The notes beneath the pieces were generated by a model. It saw only the letters and a program-made list of their open reading frames with translations, had not been told where the DNA came from and made no database searches. This document shows, in pieces, positions 10,567 through 21,394 of a stretch of 64,000 nucleotides of DNA. Source of the DNA: Zingiber officinale (lineage: Eukaryota > Streptophyta > Magnoliopsida > Zingiberales > Zingiberaceae). Location of the stretch: positions 49,198,722 to 49,262,721 of the forward strand of contig NC_056000.1 in the NCBI RefSeq assembly GCF_018446385.1, in the 5' to 3' direction. Each line of letters begins with the position of its first letter. The first letter of the stretch is position 1. Made by a program: the position numbers and the translations under genes.

Positions 10567-12191
10567 ATGATATCAGAGTGAGTTTTGCTCAGCACTAGGA
10601 GAAATCCCTCAGGTGATAACATCGCTATAGAGGAAGTGTAGTCGCGCTAGGAAAAAACAACTGTGTTGCGTTTTCTCCATTGGAGGGACTGATGCAAGCA
10701 TTGGCGAGGTGGCTGGTGACTGGCATCCATGGTCGATGAGCACTCACTACTGCATTGGGCAATCGGCCGGCCACCGTATTCACGGCGAAAAAACACATGA
10801 AAGTTTAATCGATTAAACTTATGAAGCACAGTAAATTAAGAAAAAGTTTGATTTAATTTAATCGATTGAATGAAAATTTTAATCGATTAAATCTGTTTAA
10901 CATATTTAAATAGAAAAGTTTAATCGATTAAATTGTTTAATTGATTAAATGGAAAATTTGATAGATAAATAAAAGATGAGTTGTATGAACCTGTCTCATT
11001 GTGTACCGATCTATTTGTCAAATCGACCAAGCAAATTTGATTTAAACAGAATGATTTTGAACCTGTCTGATTTAATCTTTCATTGGTTTAACTAGACCAA
11101 TATGATCCAATTAAACTTGGTATGGTTTAAACCAATGGATTGGTTTAACCAAACTATTTTAGTCCAAACTAAAACCCGTCTGATTGGTTTGATCAATAGG
11201 TCTAAGTTTGAATTAAATGAGATTAGATTAAACAATAACAACTGGATATATCAATTAAACTGGTTCTAATAAGGATAATAGACTAAGCTAATGCTCAAAA
11301 TCCGGCTTCCTAATCGATTGGTCTAGTGTGTCAGTCAACTAGGGTTCCTCAAATGAAGAAAATTTGATTTTTTTTTTTTATTTATTTCCTTATCGATCTT
11401 GTGTATTTTCTCTATGCATATGTGTAAATTGAATTGAACCGATTTTATTACTGGTTTATCGGTTTGGTACTGATATTAATATTTTCAATTCAGATGTCAC
11501 AAATGATATACATGATGACTCGTCGCGATGTGCGAAGGAATGAGCTATGGGAGGAGATTCTGGAGATCAAATATGACTTAGTTTGCAGAGTCAAAAAACA
11601 TATTGGGTGACTCAACTGATTATTCTGGAATTCGAGCAGGAAGAGTTTCCAATACTAAATAATTGCAAGATATGAGCAGTGATTTGATCATTGTCGGAGT
11701 ATTCCAAGATGGCAGCACACCATATATGGGGGGTCTCTAAAGGGCTTACCTCATATGCAGAGTTGTGTGTGGAGTTACTTCATCATGTGGAGCAAAAGGA
11801 TCCTGAAGAGTTTGAGGAGGATCCAGAAGAGGATCCAAATATGAACCAAATGAAAAATCATGAAGCTGACTTACCTGAGATTGTCCCAACCAAATCCAGG
11901 ATAAAAAGGATAGTGTGTGACCAGTACTGCACTAGTGTTTATCCTAGTGGGAGTGATGTTAACTTATCTAGCTTATTTGAGTTTTACCGTTGTTACTATC
12001 GATATGTACGAATAATATTAGCTTATTTAGTTTATAAAAATAATATAAAAGAAACTGTTATTATGTACAAACCGTACTATATTTTATATAAAAAAGAATG
12101 TTATGTGTTAAAAATCTTATAAAAATGATTTGTTCATTTCATGATTGGTTCACTTAATAATTAATCTATTTGATGAGATATGTGTAATATA
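10567..12191. other. copia leader and unclassified inserted DNA with ORF remnants
   Basis: Primer-binding site at 10567-10580, then leader. From 10807 to 10945 the palindrome TTTAATCGATTAAA or close variants recurs about six times. From 11070 to 11210 GGTTTAA/TTAAACC motifs recur. Two short open stretches follow: 11491-11610 (starting MSQMIYMMTRRDVRRNELWE, stop TGA) and 11691-12122 (143 codons; an acidic stretch EDPEEDPN, then AT-rich low complexity). I do not recognise either; they could be remnants of an older element. They are too short and isolated to call as genes. Confidence 0.5.
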
Positions 12192-12407
12192 TGTTGGTGC
12201 AATATCCCTCAGGTCAAGGTTGACCTGGTTGACCAAGCTTGAGTCTTGGTTTGAGTTTCGATGTTTGATAATGCAGTTGCTCATTTGGGGAGATTGTTTG
12301 GTGCAATTCCCCTCTGGTCAGGTCTGATCAGGTTGGTTGAAGATGAGTCAAGTAGGTCAAGGTTGACCGGATACTTGATTGGGAAGTCCTAACTGGGATG
12401 TTAGGCA

Positions 12408-12960
12408 GTAAGGAAATCCTGGTGAGTGAAGTCAGGTGAAAGACCTAGTGAGTGAAGCTAGATAGTTTGAAAGTCCTGGTGAGTGAAGCCAGGCAGAATT
12501 GAAAGTCCTGGTGAGTGAAGCCAGGCAAAGTGAAAGTCCTAGTGAGTGAAGCTAGGCAGTGAGAAAATCCTAGTGAGTGAAGCTAGGTGAAAGTCCTGGT
12601 GAGTGAAGCCAGGCAGAAGAAAATCCTGGTGAGTGAAGCCAGGTGAAAGTCCTAGTGAGTGAAGCTAGGCAGTAAGAAAATCCTAGTGAGTGAAGCTAGG
12701 TGAAAGTCCTGGTGAGTGAAGCCAGGCAGAAAAAAAATCCTGGTGAGTGAAGTCAGGTGAAAGTCCTGGTGAGTAAAGCCAGGCAGAAGAAAATCCTGGT
12801 GAGTGAAGCCAGGTGAAAGTCCTGGTGAGTGAAGCCAGGTAGAAGGAAGTCCTGGTAAGTGAAGCCAGGTGAAAGTCCTAGTGAGTGAAGCCAGGCAGAA
12901 GAGAAGTCCTAGTGAGTGAAGCTAGGCAGAATGGAAGTCCTGGTGAGTGAAGCCAGGCAC
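12408..12960 (+). repeat. LTR tandem array of GTGAGTGAAG units
   Basis: About 20 imperfect copies of a 22-37-bp unit built on TCCTGGTGAGTGAAGCCAGG, alternating with the variant TCCTAGTGAGTGAAGCTAGG. In each unit the flanking CCTGG/CCAGG or CCTAG/CTAGG pair is itself inverted, so each unit can fold into a small hairpin. The other LTR repeats the array at 18540-19095 with some copies changed. Confidence 0.9.
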
Positions 12961-13266
12961 GGGGAAAATCCAGATGGATCAAGGCTGATCGGGCATCTGG
13001 TGTTGGAAAGTCCAAGTAGGTCAAAGGGATTGACCGGATACTTGGCACGAGGAAGAAAAGTCCAAGTAGGTCAAGGGAGTGACCGGATACTTGGCATGAT
13101 GAGGAAAAGTCTAACTGGGTCAAAGGGATTGACCGGACACTTGGTGAGGGAATCCTAGTAGGTCAAGGGTGACCGGATGTTAGGCATGATGTTCCAACAG
13201 GTCAAGGATTGACCGGATGTTGGTTTGAGGGCTTTGGGACTTGGTTTTGGGCAAAAACCAGTATTT

Positions 13267-13600
13267 GGATCGATCAGCTGATCAATTGGATGCTTCCCAA
13301 TCGATCAGCCGATCGATCGGGTGAGTACCTGCGACAAAGCTCCTCCCAATCAATCAGCCGATCGATTGGGAAGAAATGTCGCGAGAAAAGAATGCCTCTG
13401 GATCGATCAGGTGATCGATCCAGAGACCCCGATCAATCGGTGGATCGATCGGGGTGGCGCGTTTTGTCGCGATAAGCCCTGGATCGATTAGCTGATCGAT
13501 CCAGGCGAATTTCTAGAGCACAGAGGCGCTCTGAATCGATCCACCGATCGATCCAAAGCCTCCCCGATCGATTGAGAGCATTCCAATCGATTGGGATCCG
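13267..13600. repeat. series of GATCGAT-based inverted repeats in the 5' LTR
   Basis: Seven or eight successive short inverted repeats, each built on GATCGAT arms with a 2-6-base centre. Examples are CAATCGATCAGCCGATCGAT, TGGATCGATCAGGTGATCGA and CTGGATCGATTAGCTGATCG. Arms differ between units (AATCGAT, GGATCGAT, CCCGATC), but within each unit the two arms match each other. The same series occurs at 19399-19732 in the other LTR, and a related one at 17327-17505 in the interior. Confidence 0.9.
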
Positions 13601-14098
13601 ACCGTTGGCGTCGATAAAGGCCGCAGGCGTTCATTTCCTTCGACATCGCTTCTACGATTCATCTCCGATCTTCACTAGCGACTCCACAGCTCTCTCTCAA
13701 ATTCAGATCGCCAGTTCTTGAAGATTCTTGGAAGTTCTTCCAAGTCAAGAGTCGGATTAAAAGTAAGAAGAGAAGTTAGGATTACAGTTTATTGTAAGCT
13801 TTTGCTTGTATTTCATTTTCTTTCCATTCTTCTTGTATTGAGAGTTTGTAAAGGCTTCTCCGCCTTCGGTAGTTACCGTAGAGGAGTGTGTTTCATAGTG
13901 GAGGGTGCGTGAGTGTGTGGATCCTTGGATTAGTCACCTCTTGTGAGGTGGATACCAAGTAAATCCTTAGTGTTAGCGTTGAGTGTTGTTTTCTTGTATA
14001 TTTCCGCTGCATCTTTGAAGAAACAAACAACGTCAAGCATACGAGCACGCGATGAGCTATTCACCCCCCCCCCCTCTAGATACTTCGGTCCCAACAAG

Positions 14099-14110
14099 TG
14101 GTATCAGAGC
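14099..14110 (+). other. primer-binding site (initiator-Met tRNA type)
   Basis: TGGTATCAGAGC, two bases after the LTR end, is the standard copia-type primer-binding site. Confidence 0.9.
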
Positions 14111-14228
14111 AAGACCGCTCTTCACCGGAATCATCGCCGGAAGGGGCAAACATAACAAGAGGAGCTAGAGGGTGAAGAAGTTGGAGCAAATTACCAAAGT
14201 CAAAGAATTCAAGAAGCTCAACTTCAAG

Positions 14229-16031
14229 ATGCAATTCCAAGATGGACTTGGATTTAACACAAGGGTAGCTCCACATTACACATCTACAAGCTTCGATCTT
14301 TGGAAATCAAGGATCGAAAACTTCTTAATGGTGGAGATAGAGCAATGGTTTGCTCTTATGGAAGGCTTCGAAGCTCCAACGAATTCAAAGGGAAAAGTTC
14401 TCAAGATGAGCAAATGGAGCCCGGAGCACGTCCAAAGGTGCGAAGCAAATGACAAGATAACCAAATTATTGGTTAATTTATTGCCTAGCACAATTCTATG
14501 CAAAATTGGAGAGTTCAAGGATGCCAAGGAGCTATAGAGCAAGTTGGCATCAATTCATGAGATCCCCTCCACTGCACCAATCCAAGAAGAATCCAAAGAG
14601 GGTGACTCATTGGAGCAAGACCAAGAGGAGGATTCCGAAGTTGAGAGATGCTCAACTTCCGAAGAAGAGGAAGTCCAAGAAGCTTCATCCTTAAAGGAGT
14701 GCAATCAAAAGAGCAAGGAAGGAGTATATTCCTTGTTTCATGTACAAGAGGATGAAGAAGAAGGTGAAGTCTCCACCTCTAGGATTGAGGGGGAGCAATC
14801 TTCACTGACATCGGATCAAGAGCGAGAAGAATCCTCCACATCCGGGTCAAGAGAAGAAGAGGATGAAGAAACTTCCACCTCCACAAGTCAAGCAAAATCA
14901 AATGGAGGAGTATCATCTTCGGAACAAGAGGAAGCCTCTACCTTCGGATCCAAAGGAGACAGTGTCATCCCTACACAAAAAGGTATAAACATTTTAATTA
15001 ATAATAAAAATCATATTATATGCTTTGAATGTAGGGAAAAAGGGCGTTACAAAAGTAAATGCCCTAAAGTGGCCAAGAAGAAGGGTCAAGTGACACAAAA
15101 GGGCAAGGAGAAGCCCAAGGAGACCATCCCCGGAACAAAGAAGAGCAAGGAGCACATTGTGTGCTTTTCTTGCAACCAAAAGAGACATTACCGAAGTCAA
15201 TGCCCTAAGGGCAAGAAAGTGGTCAAGGCTCATGGAGGAAGCTCAAGTCAAGGGGGAGCCTCCAAGGTAAAAAGAAAGGTAACTTTCATTGAGCCTACCC
15301 CTTTAAATTATGGTAAAAAGCATGATAGTTCTAACTTATATCATTTTAATGCTATTTACCATGAAAATAGGAAGCATGATAGCGTTAAGGAAAAACATAT
15401 AGCTTTTCATGCTAAAACTACTACACCTAAGGCTAGGAATGTAGGTAAAAGTCTAGGCAAGAACTCTAAGGATTTTAGCTACAAGCCTAGAAACAAAAAT
15501 ACTCATGAATTTAATGGAAAACCAAAAACTAAGGACTTAGTGATGGAGAATCAAGTCTTGGGGTCAAGACTTGACAAACTAGAAAAGACCCTAAAAAGGA
15601 TGGAAAATATCCTTAAAGGGCAAAATGAGCAAAATCTAGGTTTAGGGCAACAAGGGTCATCCAATGGCCATAGAGGTTTGGGATACAAACCTAAAATCAA
15701 AAAGAATGTACCTACTTATCATAGAGTTCCATATAGTTATGGAACCAACCCTAAGTCTAGAGGGCAAGCCAAAAATACTAGGGAGGTCATCCCTAAGAGT
15801 ATTTTTGTAATAAATGTGACTAAGGCTTCTAAGAAGTCTAAGAAAGTCACACACAAGGTCACAAGGGAAGTAATCCCTAGGATTGACCTAGAAAATGTGA
15901 CCAAGGCTTCTAAAAAGCCAAACAAGGTCACTAGAAAGGTATCTAGGGAAGTTATCCCTAGTGAATACCTAGAGCATCCAAGGAGCACCAATAGGTTTTG
16001 GGTTCCTAGGAGCATCTTCTCTACCCCATAG
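14229..16031 (+). CDS. gag protein of the gag-only element, one internal stop
   Basis: Frame from the ATG at 14229 (open upstream to 14172) to TAG/TAG at 16029-16031, interrupted by a single in-frame TAG at 14535-14537. The N-terminal part resembles copia UBN2-type gag (FDLWKSRIENFL, then KLLVNLLPSTI). The middle is very acidic and Ser/Glu-rich (about 14580-14960). Two CCHC knuckles follow: CFECREKGRYKSKC, in which the His is replaced, and CFSCNQKRHYRSQC, which is intact. The C-terminal third is Lys/Asn-rich and holds three related blocks around REVIP and NVTKASKKSKKVT (15780-15960). It would bind RNA and form particles using another element's enzymes. The single stop suggests recent inactivation or readthrough. 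Confidence 0.75.
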
Positions 16032-18321
16032 ATAGGTTAGAGAGTGTCAACTCTAAGAAGAAGGGTAGTTAACCCAACTTTGAAGAAATTGACACTCAAG
16101 GAGCATTTTCAAGGTTATTATTAACCTTTGAAAATGAAATGGATTTATCATTCACTCTTTGGAAGAGTAAAATGTGCCAAATTTGAGAAGTATTGATTTT
16201 ATTTTAAAATGACACAATTTGGGAAAATCTAAGAAATACCAAGTTGGGATTTTGGTAGTTTCTTAGTGTTACTCTTGTGAAAGAACGAAATATGCCAACA
16301 TTTTAGGAATAAGATTAATTTCAATTGGCTTAAGTTAATCAAGATAACTAGAAATGCCAATTTAGGATTTGGCATTTTCTTGGAGCACTTTAGGCAATCT
16401 AGGTTTAATTTTTAATTTAGCTAAGCTTTAAGGACACTTAGATAGGTAATCTAGATATTTTATTCATGCTAAATCTTGCCATGATTGTTTGCCCATGATA
16501 TGCCATGACATCATACTTATTTATTTGTATCTTGCATTCATGACTTACTATGAAAATACAAAAATACCATGTCATGCATTCATACATCATGTAGTTATAG
16601 GAATCTTTCTTTTGAAAGCTATTTCTTTTTTATGTATGTCATAACATATTATGCATTATTTTTAATTCCTTAAAATCAAGGACAAGTGACATTTATCAAC
16701 TTGTACCAACAAGTGGTACAAGTGTATCAACAAGTGACATCCTAGGTGGATGTTCAATATTCACGAAAATGTCTAGATAGATATGCATGATCCCTAGATT
16801 AGGGTAAAACCAACTTTTACATCTCACAAAGACCTAAAAAGATGACTTGTATGTGTTTTGTGCACATTAGAGACAAGTGAGATGTTAGGATGATGAACAA
16901 AACTCAACATGCTGATTCAGTGCATTCTTTTGAGTTTTAAATTCATCAAAATACATAGTTATGTGTTCCCATCATTGGGAAAGCTAGTGTACAAGTCATG
17001 TGCATTAAGCCCAAGGAACATGGTGGGATATTGGTTTTGAAAATGATTTTAAAATGATTTTGGAAAATCATGGTGAAGGCTATCTTTTAATAGTAATCAC
17101 CATTGAATAGTTAGACACAAACTTGAAGAAAACACTAAAGTTTTTGTAAGTTTTCAAGTTTGTGTCAATCTTTGAAAATATGATGTATTTTCTTAGAAAA
17201 CTATTTTTCCTTGAAAATATATATCCTAAATAATGTCTACACAAAGTTTCACGATTTTTAGAATTTTGTAGAATTTTTTAGGGGTTTCTGAAGTTGACTG
17301 AAATGAAATTTCAGCAATTATCAGACCTCAATCGATCACCCGATCAATTGAAGGGTCTCAATCGATCGGGCGATCGATTGAGAACAGGCTTCTCGCGAAC
17401 AGAAGCCGTCTGGATCGATCCAGCCCTCCTGAATCGATCAGTGGATCGATTCAGCATGGTCCGATCGATTGGGACCCAACTCCAATCGATCGAAGTTGCT
17501 GATTGTGGCTGGTAAAGCTTGATTTCAGCATTTTTGAACCATGGTTAGTCTAGGCAACCATTCCAAACCCTTAAAAGTATATTTGTATACATAAATAAGG
17601 TGTTTTCATGTTGAAAACAAGGATGGATTGGTTAAGGGAGACTAAGTAGAAGTTTAGGTTGAGGTTTGCTTCAAATATTGAATATTTGAACCTCAAAACT
17701 TCTAAATTTGGGTTTCCTAAAGGTTTAGGGATTCCAAGTCATTGTTCGTGAAATGACAGAAGTTATCACCATGTCTTTAGGAGGAGGGACTCTTTAAAGA
17801 CATGAAAACGATTTTTTCATGAACCTTGGAAGGTGGTTAACCTTCTTTTCAGACCATGCTCAAGGTTGAGCGTTTGAACTTTAATGGGGGGTGGATATCC
17901 TCATTGTTCAAGTGGTTTAAGTTAAAAATGCTCAAGGATGAGCATTTAACTACATTAATAGGAGAATGTAGGGTTAAGGATAATGAAGGGTATGAGACTT
18001 TCATTATCGTGTTGATCACAATGAGTGAAGTTGTGAACAACGATAAGCAACTCTTCAGGGGGAGAGTCTCAAAGGGGAAAACTTTCAACAAGTGAATTTG
18101 TCGATGTGTGCCCAAAGATAGGGCATTTGTTGATGTGTGTCAATAGGGGGAGAATGAAGGGTTTAAGTTAGGACTTCATTACCTAGAGGGAGTTTGCGCT
18201 CTTAGGAGGAGAATGAAGGGTTTAACTTATGTTTTCATTACCTTGTGGCATGAAGGAGGTTGAGGCTATGGGATTAGCCTAACTTAAATGTGGTATTGTC
18301 AAACATCAAAAAGTGGGAGAT
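16032..18321 (+). other. noncoding interior of the gag-only element, including hairpins and polypurine tract
   Basis: AT-rich with no long frame and no pol motifs. Segments recur (ATGCCAATTTAGGATTTGGC-like phrases at 16290-16380; AGGGGGAGAATGAAGGGTTTAA at about 18145 and 18205). GATCGAT hairpins lie at 17327-17505. The polypurine-like AAAAAGTGGGAGAT ends at 18321, directly before the 3' LTR. Confidence 0.75.
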
Positions 18322-20194
18322 TGTTGGTGCAATATCCCTCAGGTCAAAGTTGACCTGGTTGACCAAGATTTGAGTCTTGGTTTGGGTTTCGATGTTTGAC
18401 AATGAGTTGCTCATTTGGGGAGATTGTTTGGTGCAATTCCCCTCTGATCAGGGTTTGATCAGGTTGGTTGAAGATGAGTCAAGTAGGTCAAGGTTGACCG
18501 GATACTTGATTGGGAAGTCCTAACTGGGATGTTAGGCAGTAAGGAAATCCTGGTGAGTGAAGTCAGGTGAAAGACCTAGTGAGTGAAGCTAGGCAGTTTG
18601 AAAGTCCTGGTGAGTGAAGACAGGCAAAATTGAAAGTCCTGGTGAGTGAAGCCAGGCAGAGTGAAAGTCCTAGTGAGTGAAACTAGGCAGTGAGAAAATC
18701 CTAGTGAGTGAAGCTAGGTGAAAGTCTTGGTGATTGAAGCCAGGCAGAAGAAAATCATGGTGAGTGAAGCCAGGTGAAAGTCCTAGTGAGTGAAGCTAGG
18801 TAGTGAGAAAATCCTAGTGAGTGAAGCTAGGTGAAAGTCCTGGTGAGTGAAGCCAGGCAGAAAAAATCCTGGTGAGTGAAGCCAGGTGAAAGTCCTGGTG
18901 AGTGAAGCCAAACAGAAGAAAATCCTGGTGAGTGAAGCCAGGCAGAAGGAAGTCCTGGTGAGTGAAGCCAGGCAGAAGGAAGTCCTGGTGAGTGAAGCCA
19001 GATGAAAGTCCTAGTGAGTGAAGCCATGCATAAGAGAAGTCCTAGTGAATGAAGCTAGGCAGAATGGAAGTCCTGGTGAGTGAAGCCAAGCACGGGAAAA
19101 TCCAGATGGATCAAGGTTGATCGGACATCTGGTGTTGGAAAGTCCAAGTAGGTCAAAGGGATTGACCGGATACTTGGCACGAGGAAGAAAAGTCCAAGTA
19201 GGTCAAGGGAGTGACCGGATACTTGGCATGATGAGAAAAAGTCCAACTGGGTCAAAGTGATTGACCGGACACTTGGTGAGGGAGTCCTAGTAGGTCAAGG
19301 GTGACCGGATGCTAGGCATGATGTTCCAACAGGTCAAGGATTGACCGGATGTTGGTTTGGGGGCTTTGGGACTTGGTTTTGGGCAAAAACCAGCATCTGG
19401 ATCGATCAGCTGATCGATTGGATGCTTCGCAATCGATCAGCCGATCGATCGGGTGAGTCCCTGCGACAGAGCTCCTCTCAATCGATCAGCCGATCGATTG
19501 GGAAGAAATGTCGCGAGAACAGAATGCCTCTGGATCGATCAGGTGATCAATCCAGAGACCCCGATCGATCGGTGGATCGATCGGGGTGGCACGTTTTGTC
19601 GCGATAAGCCCTGGATCGATTAGCTGATCGATCCAGGCGAATTTCTAGAGCACAGAGGCGCTCTGGATCAATCCACCAATCGATCCAAAGCCTCCCCGAT
19701 CGATTGAGAGCATTCCAATCGATTGGGATCCGACCGTTGGCGTCGATAAAGGCCGCAGGCGTTCATTTCCTTCGGCATCGCTTCTACGATTCATCTCCGA
19801 TCTTCACCAGCGACTCCACAGCTCTCTCTCAAGTTCAGATCGCCAGTTCTTGAAGATTCTTGGAGGTTCTTCCAAGTCAAGAGGCGGATCAAAAGCAAGA
19901 AGAGAAGTTAGGATTACAGTTTATTGTAAGCTTTTGCTTGTATTTCATTTCCTTTCCTTTCTTCTTGTATTGAGAGTTTGTAAAGGCTTCTCCGCCTTCG
20001 GTAGTTACCGTAGAGGAGTGTGTTTCATAGTGGAGGGTGCGTGAGTGTATGGATCCTTGGATTAGTCACCTCTTGTGAGGTGGATACCAAGTAAATCCTT
20101 AGTGTTAGCGTTGAGTGTTGTTTTCTTGTATATTTCCGCTGCATCTTTGAAGAAACAAACAACGCCAAGCATACGAGCACGCGACGAGCTATTC

Positions 20195-20234
<40 letters not shown>
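18322..20234 (+). repeat. 3' LTR of the gag-only element, 3' end missing
   Basis: Nearly identical to 12192-14073 along its length, including the tandem array and hairpin series. It runs into a 39-base C homopolymer (20196-20234), where the 5' LTR has about 11 C followed by the last 23 bases of the LTR. After the C-run the sequence is unrelated (TTGATCAATATTGG), so the LTR end and target duplication are absent. Confidence 0.88.
20196..20234 (+). repeat. 39-base poly-C run
   Basis: Uninterrupted C run at the broken end of the 3' LTR. It could be real slippage with a deletion, or an assembly artefact at a homopolymer. Confidence 0.95.
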
Positions 20235-20342
20235 TTGATCAATATTGGTTAGTTTAGATTATATGAATGATAAGCGAAAACACAATTGCTACTTGATTTT
20301 GTAAACTAACTCAAATTAATATTAAATCAATCATAAATTATA
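20235..20342. other. short AT-rich junction sequence
   Basis: Lies between the poly-C run and the Helitron-like element. No gene or repeat recognised. Confidence 0.4.
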
Positions 20343-20965
20343 TTAGTCATCACGCACACGCGTTGCTTATGTAATATAATACTTGAATACACATAAATTA
20401 TATAAAATGAATATTTACTGTCAAGTAATTAAACAACATTATTCAATGCTAATATGATTTATTCTATAAAAATCTTAATCTGAAAATAAAGTAGAAATTA
20501 GGTTGTTAATTATACCTCAAGTTATGTAGTGAGAATGTCTTATATCACTCAAAAAACTAATGAAATAACTGATGAAATACTGAGATGGATAGATGTGTGT
20601 GTGATTTTTCTCAAGAATCGATGAGATACAGATGGATTGATGCAGCTATATTGATATGCAGAAGAGCTAAAACATATGGATTAATGTGTTGTGATATAAA
20701 AAGGATAAAGAGAAAATTGTTGCAAAAATTGGAGAGAGAGGGGGGAGGAGAGAATGATGAAAAACCGATGAGCATTGAGATGATGAAAAGAAGCGATGCA
20801 GATAGTAGAAATTAGGTTATGCATATATGATTTGAGAATGATAAGAAGTTGAAATTACTAATAAGCTTTGAAATTATTTTCGGTGTGAAAAGAAAAAATG
20901 ACATTAACATAACTTAATTTTAGGCTTCACCAAATCAATTGAGAGTTGGTTATTAAAGGGTTGAA
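20343..20965 (-). mobile_element. Helitron-like non-autonomous element, copy C
   Basis: Extensive similarity to 34863-35440 and, at its right end, to 34740-34842 (shared TAGGCTTCACCAAA block). On the minus strand the 3' end reads ...GTGATGACTAA followed by T, as in Helitron CTRR ends inserted at AT. No coding capacity is seen; the reading frame near 20585-20815 is not conserved in the other copies. The right (5') boundary is approximate. Confidence 0.55.
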
Positions 20966-21394
20966 ATTCTTAATTAAATAATAAGATACATATAAATTAC
21001 ACTAAATTATTAAATAATGTGTTTATTTATGTTAGGTCATAACAACTAAGAATATCATAGCTAAACTCAATAAGGAAGAGAAACTATATGGGAATAACTA
21101 TAAAATATAACATCTTGAAATACAATATATTCTTGAGGAATAAGAAGTTCTAGAGGCCATAAATCAGTTTATAGAAGAACCTACTGATGATTTAACAACA
21201 CAGTATAAACGTGATCTTGATGCATATAAGACACGGAAGAAAAAGGACTCTAGTGCTAAGAGAATATTGATTATTCAATGATAGATAATCTAATATTTGA
21301 ATATGAATCATTACCATAAATTCATGTCAAGGTTGCCCTAAGGGAAAAATGCAGTGGAGTTAGTTTAATCAAACTTCGTTAGTTGACAATTAAG

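Larger units (their letters stand above)
12192..14096 (+). repeat. 5' LTR of the gag-only element
   Basis: Begins TGTTGGTGCAATATCCCTCA and ends CTTCGGTCCCAACA. Inside are a tandem array (12408-12960), GACCGGATACTTGG-type repeats (12960-13215), a hairpin series (13267-13600) and a C-run at 14063-14073. The last 500 bases look like R/U5. Confidence 0.9.
12192..20234 (+). mobile_element. gag-only long-LTR retrotransposon (TR-GAG-like), nested in the old copia element
   Basis: Two LTRs of about 1.9 kb in direct orientation (12192-14096 and 18322-20234) flank a 4.2-kb interior. The interior has a Met-type primer-binding site, a gag-like reading frame with zinc knuckles, and a polypurine tract, but no protease, integrase, reverse transcriptase or RNase H in any frame. 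This fits the non-autonomous TR-GAG class. The two LTRs are highly similar, so insertion was fairly recent. The left flank is ATATA. The matching right duplication is missing because the 3' LTR end is lost in a poly-C run. Confidence 0.8.

Noticed and set aside
12408-12960. Possible CRISPR array
   Set aside because: Units are adjacent without unique spacers, within a eukaryotic LTR; it is a plain tandem repeat.
13209-13475. Open frame over the GATCGAT hairpins (and its twin at 19341-19607)
   Set aside because: The repeat has no stop in this frame, so an RSADRSGE-type repeat peptide appears by chance. It lies in LTR U3.
20585-20815. Small frame MDRCVCDFSQ... as a peptide gene
   Set aside because: The matching region of the related copy at 34863-35440 does not keep the frame, so it is chance.
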